Positions 8,697-17,557 of a DNA stretch of 64,000 nucleotides are shown here, in pieces; within the stretch, counting starts at the first letter, position 1; each line of letters begins with the position of its first letter. The position numbers and the translations under genes are program-made. Under the pieces are notes generated by a model. That model was not told where the DNA came from. It worked only from the letters and a program-made list of their open reading frames with translations, and made no database searches. The DNA lies in contig NZ_CP051305.1 of assembly GCF_024181385.1 (NCBI RefSeq), positions 62,001 to 126,000 of the forward strand, read 5' to 3'. The stretch is from Treponema sp. OMZ 798 (GTDB lineage: Bacteria > Spirochaetota > Spirochaetia > Treponematales > Treponemataceae).

Positions 8697-9587
8697 ATGT
8701 CTAAGCATAAACGCAGCTATAAAGATTCGGTATTCGTTGACCTTTTTGCAGAAGACGAAAAGGCCAAGGAAAACTTTTTGTCGCTCTATAATGCCTTGCA
8801 CGGTACTTCGCTTACTGCTACTGAAGATTTGAAAAATATCCGATTGGATCAGGTTCTCTATATGGCTTTCTATAACGATGTGTCTTATCTGGTCGATAAC
8901 AAAATAATAGTGCTCGCGGAACATCAATCGAGTATCAATCCTAATATGCCTTTGCGGTGTCTTGAATATATCGGCCGCCTGTATGAAACTCTCTTGGAAT
9001 CAAAGGAAAAATACAGCCGTAAACTCCTAAATATTCCGACACCGGAGTTTTATGTTTTTTATAATGGAGAAGAAGCCTATCCTTCCGATAAAACTCTGAA
9101 ACTATCGGATGCTTTTATCGAAAAATCTTCATTGCCTAGTCTTGAATTAACCGTTCAAGTAATAAATATCAACCAACAAAACCGCCATCCTTTATTGGAA
9201 AACTGCAAGACGATGTATGAATACACCGTATTTGTGGAAACTGTGCGCAGATGGAAAAAAGAAGACCCTCAAAACGGCTTTCAAAAAGCCATCGAGGAAT
9301 GTATACAAAATAATATTTTGCGTGATTATCTAAAACGCAAGACCAAGGAGGTAATAAATATGTTGCTCGCCGAATATGATTACGAAACAGATATAGCAGT
9401 ACAACGAGAAGAAAGCCTGATGATTGGAATACAACAAGGAATTGAACAAGGAATTGAACAAGGAATTGAGAGAGGCTCTTACCAAACCAAACTTGAAATG
9501 GCAAAGTTGATGAAGGGGATGAATTATCCGATTAACGATATTTGTACAATATCGGGTTTAAGCATTGAAGAAGTGAAAGCATTATAG
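8697..9587 (+). CDS. Rpn-family recombination-promoting nuclease / putative transposase (TIGR01784-like)
   Basis: The 296-residue protein begins with the family signature RSYKDSVFVDLFAEDEKAKE and has the PD-(D/E)XK-type core IIVLAEHQSSxNxNMPLRxLEY near residues 75-100. Family members are associated with DNA cleavage and RecA-independent recombination. The C-terminal linker has a tandem GIEQ repeat (residues about 242-256), encoded by near-identical 12-bp units, followed by a short helical tail ending in an HTH-like SGLSIEEVKAL. Two further members (12376-13227 and 39712-40590) and one fragment (about 40600-40821) are in the window. It has its own promoter and sits alone next to the repeat-rich stretch. 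The family call is firm; mobility is not shown. Confidence 0.85.
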   Translation: MSKHKRSYKDSVFVDLFAEDEKAKENFLSLYNALHGTSLTATEDLKNIRLDQVLYMAFYNDVSYLVDNKIIVLAEHQSSINPNMPLRCLEYIGRLYETLLESKEKYSRKLLNIPTPEFYVFYNGEEAYPSDKTLKLSDAFIEKSSLPSLELTVQVININQQNRHPLLENCKTMYEYTVFVETVRRWKKEDPQNGFQKAIEECIQNNILRDYLKRKTKEVINMLLAEYDYETDIAVQREESLMIGIQQGIEQGIEQGIERGSYQTKLEMAKLMKGMNYPINDICTISGLSIEEVKAL

Positions 9588-9614
9588 GGATCGCTCTTCT
9601 TCATTTCCCCTAAC

Positions 9615-9643
9615 TTGAACTGTCCTCTTTAAACATGTATAAT
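9615..9643 (+). promoter_or_regulatory. Promoter directly abutting the helicase start codon
   Basis: The -35 TTGAAC (9615-9620), a 17-bp spacer and -10 TATAAT (9638-9643) are followed by only 8 nt before the ATG at 9652. Transcription would begin about 0-3 nt before the start codon, giving an essentially leaderless mRNA. Confidence 0.75.
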
Positions 9644-9651
9644 GTCAGGCT

Positions 9652-11418
9652 ATGCAAGAATCGAAACCGCTTATAATTCAAGGAGACCGCTCCATTCTTT
9701 TGGACATTCACGACCCGGAGGCAGATGAGGCTCGCTTTGCCCTTATACCCTTTGCAGAGCTTGAAAAGTCGCCTGAACATCTTCACACTTACAGGCTGAC
9801 TCCCCTCTCGCTATGGAATGCGGCAGGGGTCGGGCTTTCAGCCGATTCTATTATGAAAACTCTCACGGGCTTTTCCCGCTTTAAGGTTCCCGAATCGATC
9901 TTGGTTTGGATGAAAGAGACGATGGGCCGTTACGGGAAGATAAAGCTTCTCCCTCTCGAAAAGCCTCAAGAAGACAATACTGACATTATAGAAGAAAAAG
10001 AAACCGGCGCTGCAAATCTCGAAACTGTTGAGGCGGAATTCTTGCGGCTAAAGACTGAAAACGCTCTTATTTTTAAAGAACTAAAAAGCAGTAAGCTTCT
10101 TTCAAAATATCTAATAGAAGACCCGGATGAAGAAAACTCTTTTTTAATTTCTCTTTTAAACAGGGGAACGGTAAAGCAGGCTCTTTTAAAACAGGGCTGG
10201 CCCGTGAAAGATGAGGTTCCCCTCCGCGACGGCGAGCCCTTAGATATTTCTCTAAAAGAAAAAACTTCGAGCGGGGCCGAATTCGAAATCAGAGATTATC
10301 AAAGGGATGCGGCTTCTTCCTTTGTGGGAGATAAGTCGGCAGGAACGGGCTTCGGTACTATTGTTCTTCCCTGCGGTTCAGGAAAAACTATAGTCGGAAT
10401 GCTCACGATGAGTCTTCTTAAAACAAGCACCCTTATTCTTACTCCCAATGTGGCTGCCGTTTACCAGTGGAGGCGGGAGCTTTTGGATAAGACAAATATA
10501 AGCGAAGAAGATATAGGTTTATATACCGGTGAGGTAAAGGAGATAAGGCCTATTACGATAGCCACCTATCAGGTACTCACTTGGAGACCTAGCACCGATG
10601 CGGCCTTTCCTCATTTTAAAATTTTTAGGGAAAGGGCTTGGGGGCTTATAATCTATGACGAGGTTCACCTATTGCCCGCTCCCGTTTTTAGAATTACGGC
10701 CGAGCTTCAAGTTATAAGAAGGCTCGGGCTTACTGCAACCCTTGTGAGGGAAGACGGCTGTGAAGGCGATGTGTTCAGTCTTGTCGGGCCTAAGCGCTTC
10801 GATGTGCCGTGGAAGGACCTGGAGCAAAAGGGCTGGATAGCAAGGGCTTATTGTACCGAAATCCGTGTAAACATTGCTCCTTCAAAGGAGATAGAGTACG
10901 CTGTGGGTACAACGCGAGAAAAGCACCGCATTGCAAGTGAAAATCCTGCAAAGCTCGAAGTAGTCAAAAAACTTTTGGCCAAGCATAAGGAAAATCAAAC
11001 CCTTATAATCGGGCAGTACCTTTCCCAACTTGAGACAATTGCAAAAGAAATAGAGGCGCCCCTTATTACCGGGAAAAATACAAATGCCGAAAGGGAGGTT
11101 TTGTATGATGCATTTAGAAAGGGGGAGATAAATGTTTTGGTGGTCTCTAAGGTTGCAAACTTCGCCATCGACCTGCCTGATGCCTCGGTTGCTATTCAGG
11201 TGTCCGGTGTGTTCGGGAGCCGCCAAGAAGAGGCACAGCGCTTGGGCAGAATCTTGCGGCCTAAGGAATGCGATTCTCATTTTTACAGCATCGTAACTCG
11301 CCAAACCATAGAAGAGGGCTTTGCCGAAAAGCGTCAAAAGTTTTTGGCTGAACAGGGCTATGACTATTCGATTCTTACCGAAGCCGAACTGGATGACTGT
11401 GCCGGAAGCTCATCTTAA
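9652..11418 (+). CDS. XPB/Rad25-like DEAH-box DNA helicase
   Basis: The 588-residue superfamily 2 helicase has Walker A PCGSGKT (about residue 240), motif II DEVH (about 336), motif III-like LTATLVREDG (about 362) and a C-terminal helicase domain. That domain contains NFAIDLPDASVAIQVSG and QRLGRILRP (motifs V and VI). The sequence around motif III and the C-terminal motifs matches bacterial XPB-type repair helicases rather than RecG or UvrB. The first 200 residues form a family-typical N-terminal region. The likely role is DNA unwinding in repair or transcription-coupled processes, inferred from homology. rsmE begins 15 bp downstream in the same operon. Confidence 0.88.
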   Translation: MQESKPLIIQGDRSILLDIHDPEADEARFALIPFAELEKSPEHLHTYRLTPLSLWNAAGVGLSADSIMKTLTGFSRFKVPESILVWMKETMGRYGKIKLLPLEKPQEDNTDIIEEKETGAANLETVEAEFLRLKTENALIFKELKSSKLLSKYLIEDPDEENSFLISLLNRGTVKQALLKQGWPVKDEVPLRDGEPLDISLKEKTSSGAEFEIRDYQRDAASSFVGDKSAGTGFGTIVLPCGSGKTIVGMLTMSLLKTSTLILTPNVAAVYQWRRELLDKTNISEEDIGLYTGEVKEIRPITIATYQVLTWRPSTDAAFPHFKIFRERAWGLIIYDEVHLLPAPVFRITAELQVIRRLGLTATLVREDGCEGDVFSLVGPKRFDVPWKDLEQKGWIARAYCTEIRVNIAPSKEIEYAVGTTREKHRIASENPAKLEVVKKLLAKHKENQTLIIGQYLSQLETIAKEIEAPLITGKNTNAEREVLYDAFRKGEINVLVVSKVANFAIDLPDASVAIQVSGVFGSRQEEAQRLGRILRPKECDSHFYSIVTRQTIEEGFAEKRQKFLAEQGYDYSILTEAELDDCAGSSS

Positions 11419-11433
11419 TTTAGGAAAACATAG

Positions 11434-12324
11434 ATGAATATTGTTTTGTTTTCAGCTGATGATTTTTTAGACGATGATTGCGTACAATCTTATTGCGTAA
11501 ACTCCGATTTATCCGATTTAAATGAAGAAAGATTTTTTCAAAATGCCGAAGATAGGTGCTGTGTTTTTTACAAAAACGATGAACGCTATCAGCACATAAA
11601 AAAGGTCTTGCATCTAAAGGAAGGCGATGTTTTTAAGGCCGGTCTTATAAACGGAAACATAGGAAAGGCTCTTATCTCTCACCTTTCCGAAGAAAAAATA
11701 GTTTTTTCTTTTTCTCCGAATGCATCCGTCAAAAGCAGGGCCGATAAGGGTGCCGGTAAAATTGATGATAACACAGATGCCGATAAAATTGAAAGAAAAC
11801 CGCTGCCTCTTCCGCCGATAAAAATAATCTTGGGCTTTCCACGACCCATTCAGTTGAGGCGCATCTTGCGGGATGCGGCTAGTTTGGGTTTTGCAGAAAT
11901 CATACTATGCGGAACGGAATTGGGAGAGCGTTCCTATTTAAGGTCGAACCTTTCAAGTTCCGAAGAAATAAAAAAATACATTATCGACGGAATCTCGCAA
12001 GCAGGCCAAACCCTGATGCCTAAATTTTATTTTTGCAATTCTGTAAAAGAAGCTTTAAAAGATATAAAAAACTCCTCGTTCAAGGGGAGCAAGGTTCTTC
12101 TCGACATAGGAGCCTTTCCATCACTTTCTACGTTTAAGATGCAGGAAGGGGAAGATTTAACTATAGCAATCGGAAGCGAGAGGGGCTGGACTCAAAACGA
12201 GCGGGAATCATTTTTAGCCGAAGGCTTTGTTTCTTACTCGATGGGAAAACGCATCTTACGCACCGAAACTGCTCTTACTTCCGCCTTAGCCGTTCTCCTT
12301 GCAAACAACGGTTTTTGGGGATAG
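11434..12324 (+). CDS. rsmE: 16S rRNA m3U1498 methyltransferase, RsmE family
   Basis: RsmE methylates N3 of U1498 in the 16S rRNA decoding region using S-adenosylmethionine. The C-terminal SPOUT domain is clear: IILGFPRPIQLRRILRDAASLGF, IAIGSERGW and SMGKRILRTETA forming the knot. The N-terminal half is PUA-like (HIKKVLHLKEGDVFKAG). At 296 residues it is longer than the usual 230-250; the extra length is a charged, probably disordered insert between the domains (residues about 95-125, rich in K, D and A) and an N-terminal extension. It follows the helicase gene closely with an AGGAAAA Shine-Dalgarno and is probably co-transcribed. Confidence 0.9.
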   Translation: MNIVLFSADDFLDDDCVQSYCVNSDLSDLNEERFFQNAEDRCCVFYKNDERYQHIKKVLHLKEGDVFKAGLINGNIGKALISHLSEEKIVFSFSPNASVKSRADKGAGKIDDNTDADKIERKPLPLPPIKIILGFPRPIQLRRILRDAASLGFAEIILCGTELGERSYLRSNLSSSEEIKKYIIDGISQAGQTLMPKFYFCNSVKEALKDIKNSSFKGSKVLLDIGAFPSLSTFKMQEGEDLTIAIGSERGWTQNERESFLAEGFVSYSMGKRILRTETALTSALAVLLANNGFWG

Positions 12325-12375
12325 GGCCATTGGGCTTAAACCTGCCATATAAGTTCATTTTAAAAACGCCGATTT

Positions 12376-13227
12376 TTATAGGGCTTGGATTTCCTGAATG
12401 CTTAAACCTGTTCCTTGGGCTATTTTATCAATATCAATTCCAAGTTTTTTAAAAGCAGCCGCTGTTTCAAGAGCTTTTTGGTAGGCTCCTTGTTCAATCC
12501 CCTCTTGATAACCAACATGTTTCCAAGAAGCCTTGTCATGTTCGTATTTCATTCGGTTTTCATAAAGCCATTTTTCTTTCGGGCTCATTTCCATTATTTC
12601 AATAGTTGTATTTGCTTTTGCCATCATCGGTGATTCTTGGGCTAACATATTACGGACCTCCCTATCATCGGTTTCAATAAACTTCAACCAGTTATAAAGT
12701 TTTTTTTTCTTTTCATCCTGTTCAATATTTTCTTGTTCTTCAATCTTGGCTAAGTTTAAAAAGTGGATTTCAAGTTCATCAGAAAGTTTGTCGTTCAAGT
12801 GCTTCTCTACTACATTATACTCACTGTGAATCAGATTGTTCAAATTAAAACCTTCACCCACTATGTTTATTGTAATACATTTAGGCAATTTTGTATACAC
12901 TTCACCTGTTTTTAAGTTTTCCGTATACATTTTAGCCCAATAAAAGATAGTTCTTTGAGCAAACTCACTGTTCCACCTGTTTTGAATTTCTATATCGATA
13001 ATGGTATTGTTTTTTAGGCGTAGTTTTACATCTAAAACACCCGTTTTATCGGTTATCGAATCCCTATGAAACTCCTTATCCAGAAGTTCCAAGCCTGCGA
13101 TGGTTTCAGGTGGAATGTCCAAAATACATTCCAGAAAATCTTGAAGAATGTCTTTGTTTTCCTCTACTCCGAACACTCGTTTAAAGGCATAGTCGTTACG
13201 GAGAGTGATTTTAAATAGTTTTTCCAT
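12376..13227 (-). CDS. Rpn-family nuclease / putative transposase (PD-(D/E)XK, TIGR01784-like)
   Basis: The N-terminal ITLRNDYAFKRVFG and the core DVKLRLKNNTIIDIEIQNRW (with the D...E-x-Q nuclease motif) and FAQRTIFYWAKMY place it in the same broad family as the gene at 8697, but in a different subfamily. The C-terminus has a short YQEGIEQGAYQ repeat and an HTH-like tail TGLSIQEIQAL. A start at 13227 is preferred because AGAGAG lies at Shine-Dalgarno distance. The longer alternative from 13278 adds 17 residues without a ribosome-binding site. It gives a protein of 283 residues. It is isolated, facing the convergent rsmE gene. Confidence 0.82.
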   Translation of the reverse strand: MEKLFKITLRNDYAFKRVFGVEENKDILQDFLECILDIPPETIAGLELLDKEFHRDSITDKTGVLDVKLRLKNNTIIDIEIQNRWNSEFAQRTIFYWAKMYTENLKTGEVYTKLPKCITINIVGEGFNLNNLIHSEYNVVEKHLNDKLSDELEIHFLNLAKIEEQENIEQDEKKKKLYNWLKFIETDDREVRNMLAQESPMMAKANTTIEIMEMSPKEKWLYENRMKYEHDKASWKHVGYQEGIEQGAYQKALETAAAFKKLGIDIDKIAQGTGLSIQEIQAL

Positions 13228-13441
13228 GTTTAATCTCTCTAATAGTTTTTTAAAAGAAGAAAAATTTTCCCCTTTCATAATTATTGTATAAAAAGTTTGT
13301 AATAAATGGTAAAATTTAAAAAATTGTTGACTAATTTAATATAAAAAACTCGAATAGCTGTATAAGCTTTTTTTCCTCCCCTATATTTTTTCTTAAAAAT
13401 GTGATATACTCTCAAGAATTATATCGTTCGGAGGGTATCTT

Positions 13442-14800
13442 ATGGAATTGGAAGAAAATAAGTTTGAACAAATCGAATATTTATTATCCGAAAAACGGTA
13501 TATTGAAGTACAAAGGCTTTTGGCCGATTTAAACGAGGTAGATATAGCCGAATTTCTTGAGGCCGAATCGGCACAAAATGCCATTCTTATGTTCAGAATG
13601 CTGCCTAAGAGCATGGCCGCCGAAGTTTTTACCCTCCTTCCTACAGAACAGCAAAGTAAATTTATAGCTGCCGCTACAGACAGGGAGCTGGTTTCCATCT
13701 TGGATGAAATCTTCTTGGACGATATGGTAGATATTGTTGAAGAGATGCCTGCAAATGTCGTAAAAAAAATCCTAAAAAATACGGGCAGTGAAGAGCGGAT
13801 GCTCATAAATCAGTTTTTAAAATATCCCAAAGATTCGGCGGGAAGCCTTATGACCATCGAGTACGTAGGCTTAAAAAAAGGAATGACCGTTGAGCAGGCC
13901 CTTGCCTACATCCGCAAGATAGGTTTGGAAAGTGAAACCATTTACACCTGCTATGTTACCGACCGAAATCGCATTCTTGAAGGCTTTATTTCTTTAAAAG
14001 AATTGGTACTCGCCGATGGGGACAAAAAGATTGAGCAGATTTTTAATAAAGAGTATATCTGCGTGAACACCCATGACGATCAAGAAAAGGTTGCCTTCAC
14101 TTTTAAAAAGTACGGCTTTTTGGCCCTCCCTGTTGTCGATAACGAAAACCGGCTCATCGGCATTATTACCGTTGACGACATAATGGATGTTATGGAGCAG
14201 GAGGCTACCGAGGACTTCCAGAGGATGGCCGGTATGCAGCCCAACGAAGAAACCTACCTCGAAACCGGAATTTTTAAACTTGCAAAGCATAGAATAGGCT
14301 GGCTTCTTTTGCTCATGGTATCCGAAACCTTTACGGGAACCATAATCGAACGCTATAACCATTTACTTGCCTCTATGACTATTTTGACGGCCTTTATTCC
14401 CATGCTGATGGATACGGGAGGAAATTCGGGAAATCAGTCTTCCACCCTCATTATCCGAGGTTTGGCCACAGGAGAAATCGACTTAAAGGATTGGAAAAAG
14501 GTATTTTTTAAAGAACTGGGTATCGCCGTTTTGGTAGGTCTTATCTTAGGTATTTTTAGTTTTTTAAAATCGGTTTTCCTCGGAGGAAAGAACCCTATGA
14601 TAGCCCTTACTGTGGGAGCCACCCTCGTTGCAACCGTAACTATCGCAAAGATTACGGGAGGTCTTCTCCCTATTATGGCAAAAAAATTAAAGCTCGACCC
14701 CGCAATTATGGCAGGGCCCTTAATTACAACCATTGTAGACACTGTAAGTTTGATTATCTATTTTAAGATAGCCGCAGTTTTGTGTGCAGGGATGTTTTAG
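13442..14800 (+). CDS. mgtE: Magnesium transporter MgtE
   Basis: The 452-residue protein has the MgtE order: an N-terminal helical superhelical domain (about 1-125), two CBS domains (about 130-255) and five transmembrane helices (about 285-450). The membrane part contains PMLMDTGGNSGNQSSTL, the conserved TM2 signature. MgtE is a homodimeric inner-membrane Mg2+ channel gated by Mg2+ binding to the N and CBS domains. A GGAGGG Shine-Dalgarno and a -10 TATACT (13405-13410) precede it. I saw no Mg2+-sensing riboswitch in the 160-bp upstream region. The next gene starts 3 bp after the stop, so the two form an operon. Confidence 0.95.
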   Translation: MELEENKFEQIEYLLSEKRYIEVQRLLADLNEVDIAEFLEAESAQNAILMFRMLPKSMAAEVFTLLPTEQQSKFIAAATDRELVSILDEIFLDDMVDIVEEMPANVVKKILKNTGSEERMLINQFLKYPKDSAGSLMTIEYVGLKKGMTVEQALAYIRKIGLESETIYTCYVTDRNRILEGFISLKELVLADGDKKIEQIFNKEYICVNTHDDQEKVAFTFKKYGFLALPVVDNENRLIGIITVDDIMDVMEQEATEDFQRMAGMQPNEETYLETGIFKLAKHRIGWLLLLMVSETFTGTIIERYNHLLASMTILTAFIPMLMDTGGNSGNQSSTLIIRGLATGEIDLKDWKKVFFKELGIAVLVGLILGIFSFLKSVFLGGKNPMIALTVGATLVATVTIAKITGGLLPIMAKKLKLDPAIMAGPLITTIVDTVSLIIYFKIAAVLCAGMF

Positions 14801-14803
14801 TTT

Positions 14804-15430
14804 ATGAGTTTTTTAAGAAATCTACGGTATAAAAAGCTTTCTCAAAATGCAAGGGTAGAGGATCTGGTAAAAGAAACCTTCCGCAAAGCTATTCATCTTT
14901 GTGCAGCCCTTGTTCCCCTCTTTGCAAGATACTTTTTTTATCCGACAGTTATAGCCTTGTCCGTAATAACATGTCTTTATATAGTCTTTGAAATTTTAAG
15001 GTTAAGGGGCCATCAAATTTTTATGGTTTCAAGCATTACGGGCTTTGCAGCAAGAGAACGGGATAAGGGAAAATTTGTGTTAGGGCCCGTAACTCTTTCG
15101 GCCGGGGTTATCAGCACTCTTCTTATCTTTCCGTTTAAGGATGCAAGTATAGGAATTATGGCCTTGGCCCTAGGCGACGGCCTTGCAAGCCTTGTAGGAA
15201 AATTTTGGGGAAGGCATCACTTAAATATTTCCAAGGATAAAACCATAGCAGGAAGCATAGCCTGTTTTACGGCGGTTTTTATTTCTACCTTCGCAATAAG
15301 TCTGAGTCTTGTAAAAAGCTTGTTTATTGCCGGCATCGCTGCAGGAACGGAAGCCCTCCCTCTAAAAGATTTTGATAATATACTGATTCCTCTGGTTTGT
15401 GCAGGGGTTGCTCTTGTGTTGGGCATGTAA
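14804..15430 (+). CDS. Dolichol/phytol-kinase-like (SEC59/VTE5/DGK1) membrane protein
   Basis: The 208-residue protein has about six hydrophobic segments. It carries FRKAIHLCAALVPL, the motif ALGDGLASLVGKFWG and KTIAGSIACF, which are features of CTP-dependent polyprenol/diacylglycerol kinases related to phosphatidate cytidylyltransferases. The probable role is lipid or isoprenoid phosphorylation in the inner membrane; the substrate cannot be read from sequence. It lies 3 bp after mgtE and is presumably translated from the same mRNA. Automatic annotation may label it phosphatidate cytidylyltransferase, but it is much shorter than CdsA. Confidence 0.75.
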   Translation: MSFLRNLRYKKLSQNARVEDLVKETFRKAIHLCAALVPLFARYFFYPTVIALSVITCLYIVFEILRLRGHQIFMVSSITGFAARERDKGKFVLGPVTLSAGVISTLLIFPFKDASIGIMALALGDGLASLVGKFWGRHHLNISKDKTIAGSIACFTAVFISTFAISLSLVKSLFIAGIAAGTEALPLKDFDNILIPLVCAGVALVLGM

Positions 15431-15470
15431 GCAGAGTCCGGCCTATAGAAATTAAAACCGGATTACAGGC

Positions 15471-16127
15471 TTAGGCTAAGGCAAGCCTTAGGATTTCTTC
15501 AGGACTTGAAATTATTGCATCAGCTCCTGCGTTTTCCAATTCGGGACGCTTTCTAAAACCCCATAAAACGCCGATAGTAAAAAGACCTGCATTTTTTCCG
15601 GTTTGAACATCCGTTGCCGTGTCTCCTATGTAAAGAAAATCTTTTTTTTCGAGATTAAGCATTTTTAAAATTTCATAGACGCCTGCGGGGTCAGGCTTCA
15701 GGGCTACGGAATCCCTGGCACCAAGGATACACGAAAAGGTGTTTTCGCCGAAGATGGTTTTAACAACCTTTTCTGTCGTCGAGTGGGGTTTATTTGAAAG
15801 CACGTTTACCGAAATTCCGTTTTTGATTAGGCCGGCTAAAAGCTCTTTGATTCCGGGGTAGGCTTCACAAAGATAAACAGGGTCGGCATCATAGGCTGCA
15901 TTATAACCTGTAAGGATTTTTTCTTCCAATTCTTTGTCATTTTTTCCTGAGCGTTCAAGCACTCTTTGTACGAGCTTTCTTGCTCCGTTGCCGGTTAAAA
16001 TTTTAAATTCTTCAGGATCGACAGCCGGTATGCCGTGCTTGGCCGTTTCCGTATTTAAAAAATGAGCTATCGAGTAAAGAGAATTGGTTAAGGTTCCGTC
16101 CAAATCAAAAATACATGCTTTTTTCAT
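15471..16127 (-). CDS. HAD-superfamily hydrolase, phosphoglycolate-phosphatase-like
   Basis: The 218-residue HAD subfamily IA phosphatase has motif I FDLDGTLTNS (residues 7-16), motif II VLSNKPHS and motif III/IV KPDPAGVYEIL...YIGDTATDVQ. The length and cap fit Gph-type phosphatases, which hydrolyse 2-phosphoglycolate or similar small phosphates in the cytoplasm; the true substrate is uncertain. It converges with the dolichol-kinase-like gene and is divergent from the TrmH-family gene at 16220. Confidence 0.85.
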   Translation of the reverse strand: MKKACIFDLDGTLTNSLYSIAHFLNTETAKHGIPAVDPEEFKILTGNGARKLVQRVLERSGKNDKELEEKILTGYNAAYDADPVYLCEAYPGIKELLAGLIKNGISVNVLSNKPHSTTEKVVKTIFGENTFSCILGARDSVALKPDPAGVYEILKMLNLEKKDFLYIGDTATDVQTGKNAGLFTIGVLWGFRKRPELENAGADAIISSPEEILRLALA

Positions 16128-16219
16128 AAGGCCCTCATTCTAACAAAAATAAAAAATCTATGCAAGGTCAAAAAAAGAGTCCGCTTCCATATATTCTGCT
16201 TTTGGTGTATGATGAACAC

Positions 16220-16987
16220 ATGGGTAAGAAATTTGAAAAAGAATTGCCGGTTTGCGGCTTTGAAAGCTGTCTAGCCTTGGCAAAACATCATCCCGAAAAA
16301 ATCTCACGCCTGTTTTTTTCGGAAAAAAGAGCAAAACAGTTCGGCGAGGTTTGTAAGTATTTGGCTTCCAATAAGAGATTATATAGAATAGTCTCCGATG
16401 ATGAGCTGGAAAGGCTCTCCGAATCGGTTCATCATCAGGGGGTAACGGCGATGATTTTTGAGCCCGAGATCCCTGTATTGGAACATGAAACGATAAACAT
16501 TTGGGCTCAAAATAGGGCTCAGGTTTTGATGCTCGATGAAATAGGAAATGCAAACAACCTCGGTGCGATAATAAGGAGTGCTGCCTTTTTCGGTATAGAA
16601 AACATAGTTTTAACAAAGGAAGATAAACAGGCTTCGATTACTACCTCGGCTTACAGGGTAGCTCAAGGCGGAATGGAATTTGTGAACATTTTTAAGGTTT
16701 CGTCAACGGCTTGGTTTTTGCGTCAGTGCCGCGGAAGGCTCACATGTATAGGAACCGACTTAAAAGCCCACCACGAAATAGCCGACATGGGAAGATTGAT
16801 CGAAAGGGATGAGGCTTGCGTAATTGTTCTAGGAAATGAAGAAAGGGGAATAAGCGAGGAAGCTAAAAAGCTTTGCTCGCACCTTGTAAAAATAAAGGGA
16901 AGCGGCAATGTGGAAAGCTTAAACGTCGCCCAAGCCGCAACCCTTTTTTGCCATGCTCTTAGTGCAATAAATCTTCGATCTTTTTAA
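16220..16987 (+). CDS. TrmH/SpoU-family RNA 2'-O-methyltransferase
   Basis: The C-terminal SPOUT domain is clear: VLMLDEIGNANNLGAIIRSAAFFG (motif 1), VIVLGNEERGIS (motif 2) and VKIKGSGNVESLNVAQAATLF (motif 3). The N-terminal domain resembles the RNA-binding substrate domain of RlmB/TrmH-type enzymes, which 2'-O-methylate rRNA or tRNA. I prefer the ATG at 16220 (255 residues). A longer start at 16160 adds 20 residues of unrelated character without a ribosome-binding site. A TATGAT at 16208-16213 lies 6 nt before the preferred ATG, so the mRNA may be leaderless, but no good -35 is visible. The 3' end overlaps the convergent gene by 29 bp. Confidence 0.85.
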   Translation: MGKKFEKELPVCGFESCLALAKHHPEKISRLFFSEKRAKQFGEVCKYLASNKRLYRIVSDDELERLSESVHHQGVTAMIFEPEIPVLEHETINIWAQNRAQVLMLDEIGNANNLGAIIRSAAFFGIENIVLTKEDKQASITTSAYRVAQGGMEFVNIFKVSSTAWFLRQCRGRLTCIGTDLKAHHEIADMGRLIERDEACVIVLGNEERGISEEAKKLCSHLVKIKGSGNVESLNVAQAATLFCHALSAINLRSF

Positions 16988-17486
16988 TTACATATTCTTT
17001 TAAAGGAAGGCCCGAAATCTTAATATCCTTCGGGTCTTCATAATTCGGAATAAGTTTAAAAAAGTTAATATATATTTTATTTTCCTTTATGTAGAATTCT
17101 TCTGCATGGGCCGGAATAAAAATGAGTTCGATCTCATCGAATTTTGCCGAAGCCTTATATTTTTCGGTAAGCTCTGTAAGGTTTAATGTCTTAATCGGAG
17201 CCATCATATTGTGCATGGTCTGTAAGTCTTCCAAAATCCACATATTGTTATTCCAAAAGCGGCTCTCGCTCATCGTGCGGTCGTTAAGTCTTTCCCTGTT
17301 GGAAATTGCAGACATAACCCTGCGGACAGAATCCTTAGAAAAGTCCCCGTTGTAAACAACTTCCATCTGCGGCTTTTCGGCAATGCTTACAAAGTAATCA
17401 TCTCCCATCTTATCCTTTGAAGCTACGCTTTCCCAAAAGAAAACCATCATTTCCAAAACATCAAAATCAATCTTTATATTTTTCAT
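16959..17486 (-). CDS. Conserved hypothetical protein, 175 aa
   Basis: I do not recognise this protein. It is soluble, with no signal peptide or membrane segment, and has alternating helical and beta segments. A conserved-looking core is SNRERLNDRTMSESRFWNNN, and the C-terminus ends KEYVIKKIEDLLH. A TTGGAGG Shine-Dalgarno precedes the ATG, so it is a real gene. It converges on the TrmH-family gene with a 29-bp overlap of the coding ends. The upstream MATE gene is on the same strand 71 bp away and might be co-transcribed. Confidence 0.75.
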   Translation of the reverse strand: MKNIKIDFDVLEMMVFFWESVASKDKMGDDYFVSIAEKPQMEVVYNGDFSKDSVRRVMSAISNRERLNDRTMSESRFWNNNMWILEDLQTMHNMMAPIKTLNLTELTEKYKASAKFDEIELIFIPAHAEEFYIKENKIYINFFKLIPNYEDPKDIKISGLPLKEYVIKKIEDLLH

Positions 17487-17557
17487 AAAGAAACCTCCAA
17501 AAAGTTTTTTTAATCAACGAGGATTTTACACCTATTGCCGTTTTTTTTCAATGAGGT

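Noticed and set aside
13279..13441. A Mg2+ riboswitch upstream of mgtE
   Set aside because: The 160-bp AT-rich region shows no M-box-like conserved stems.
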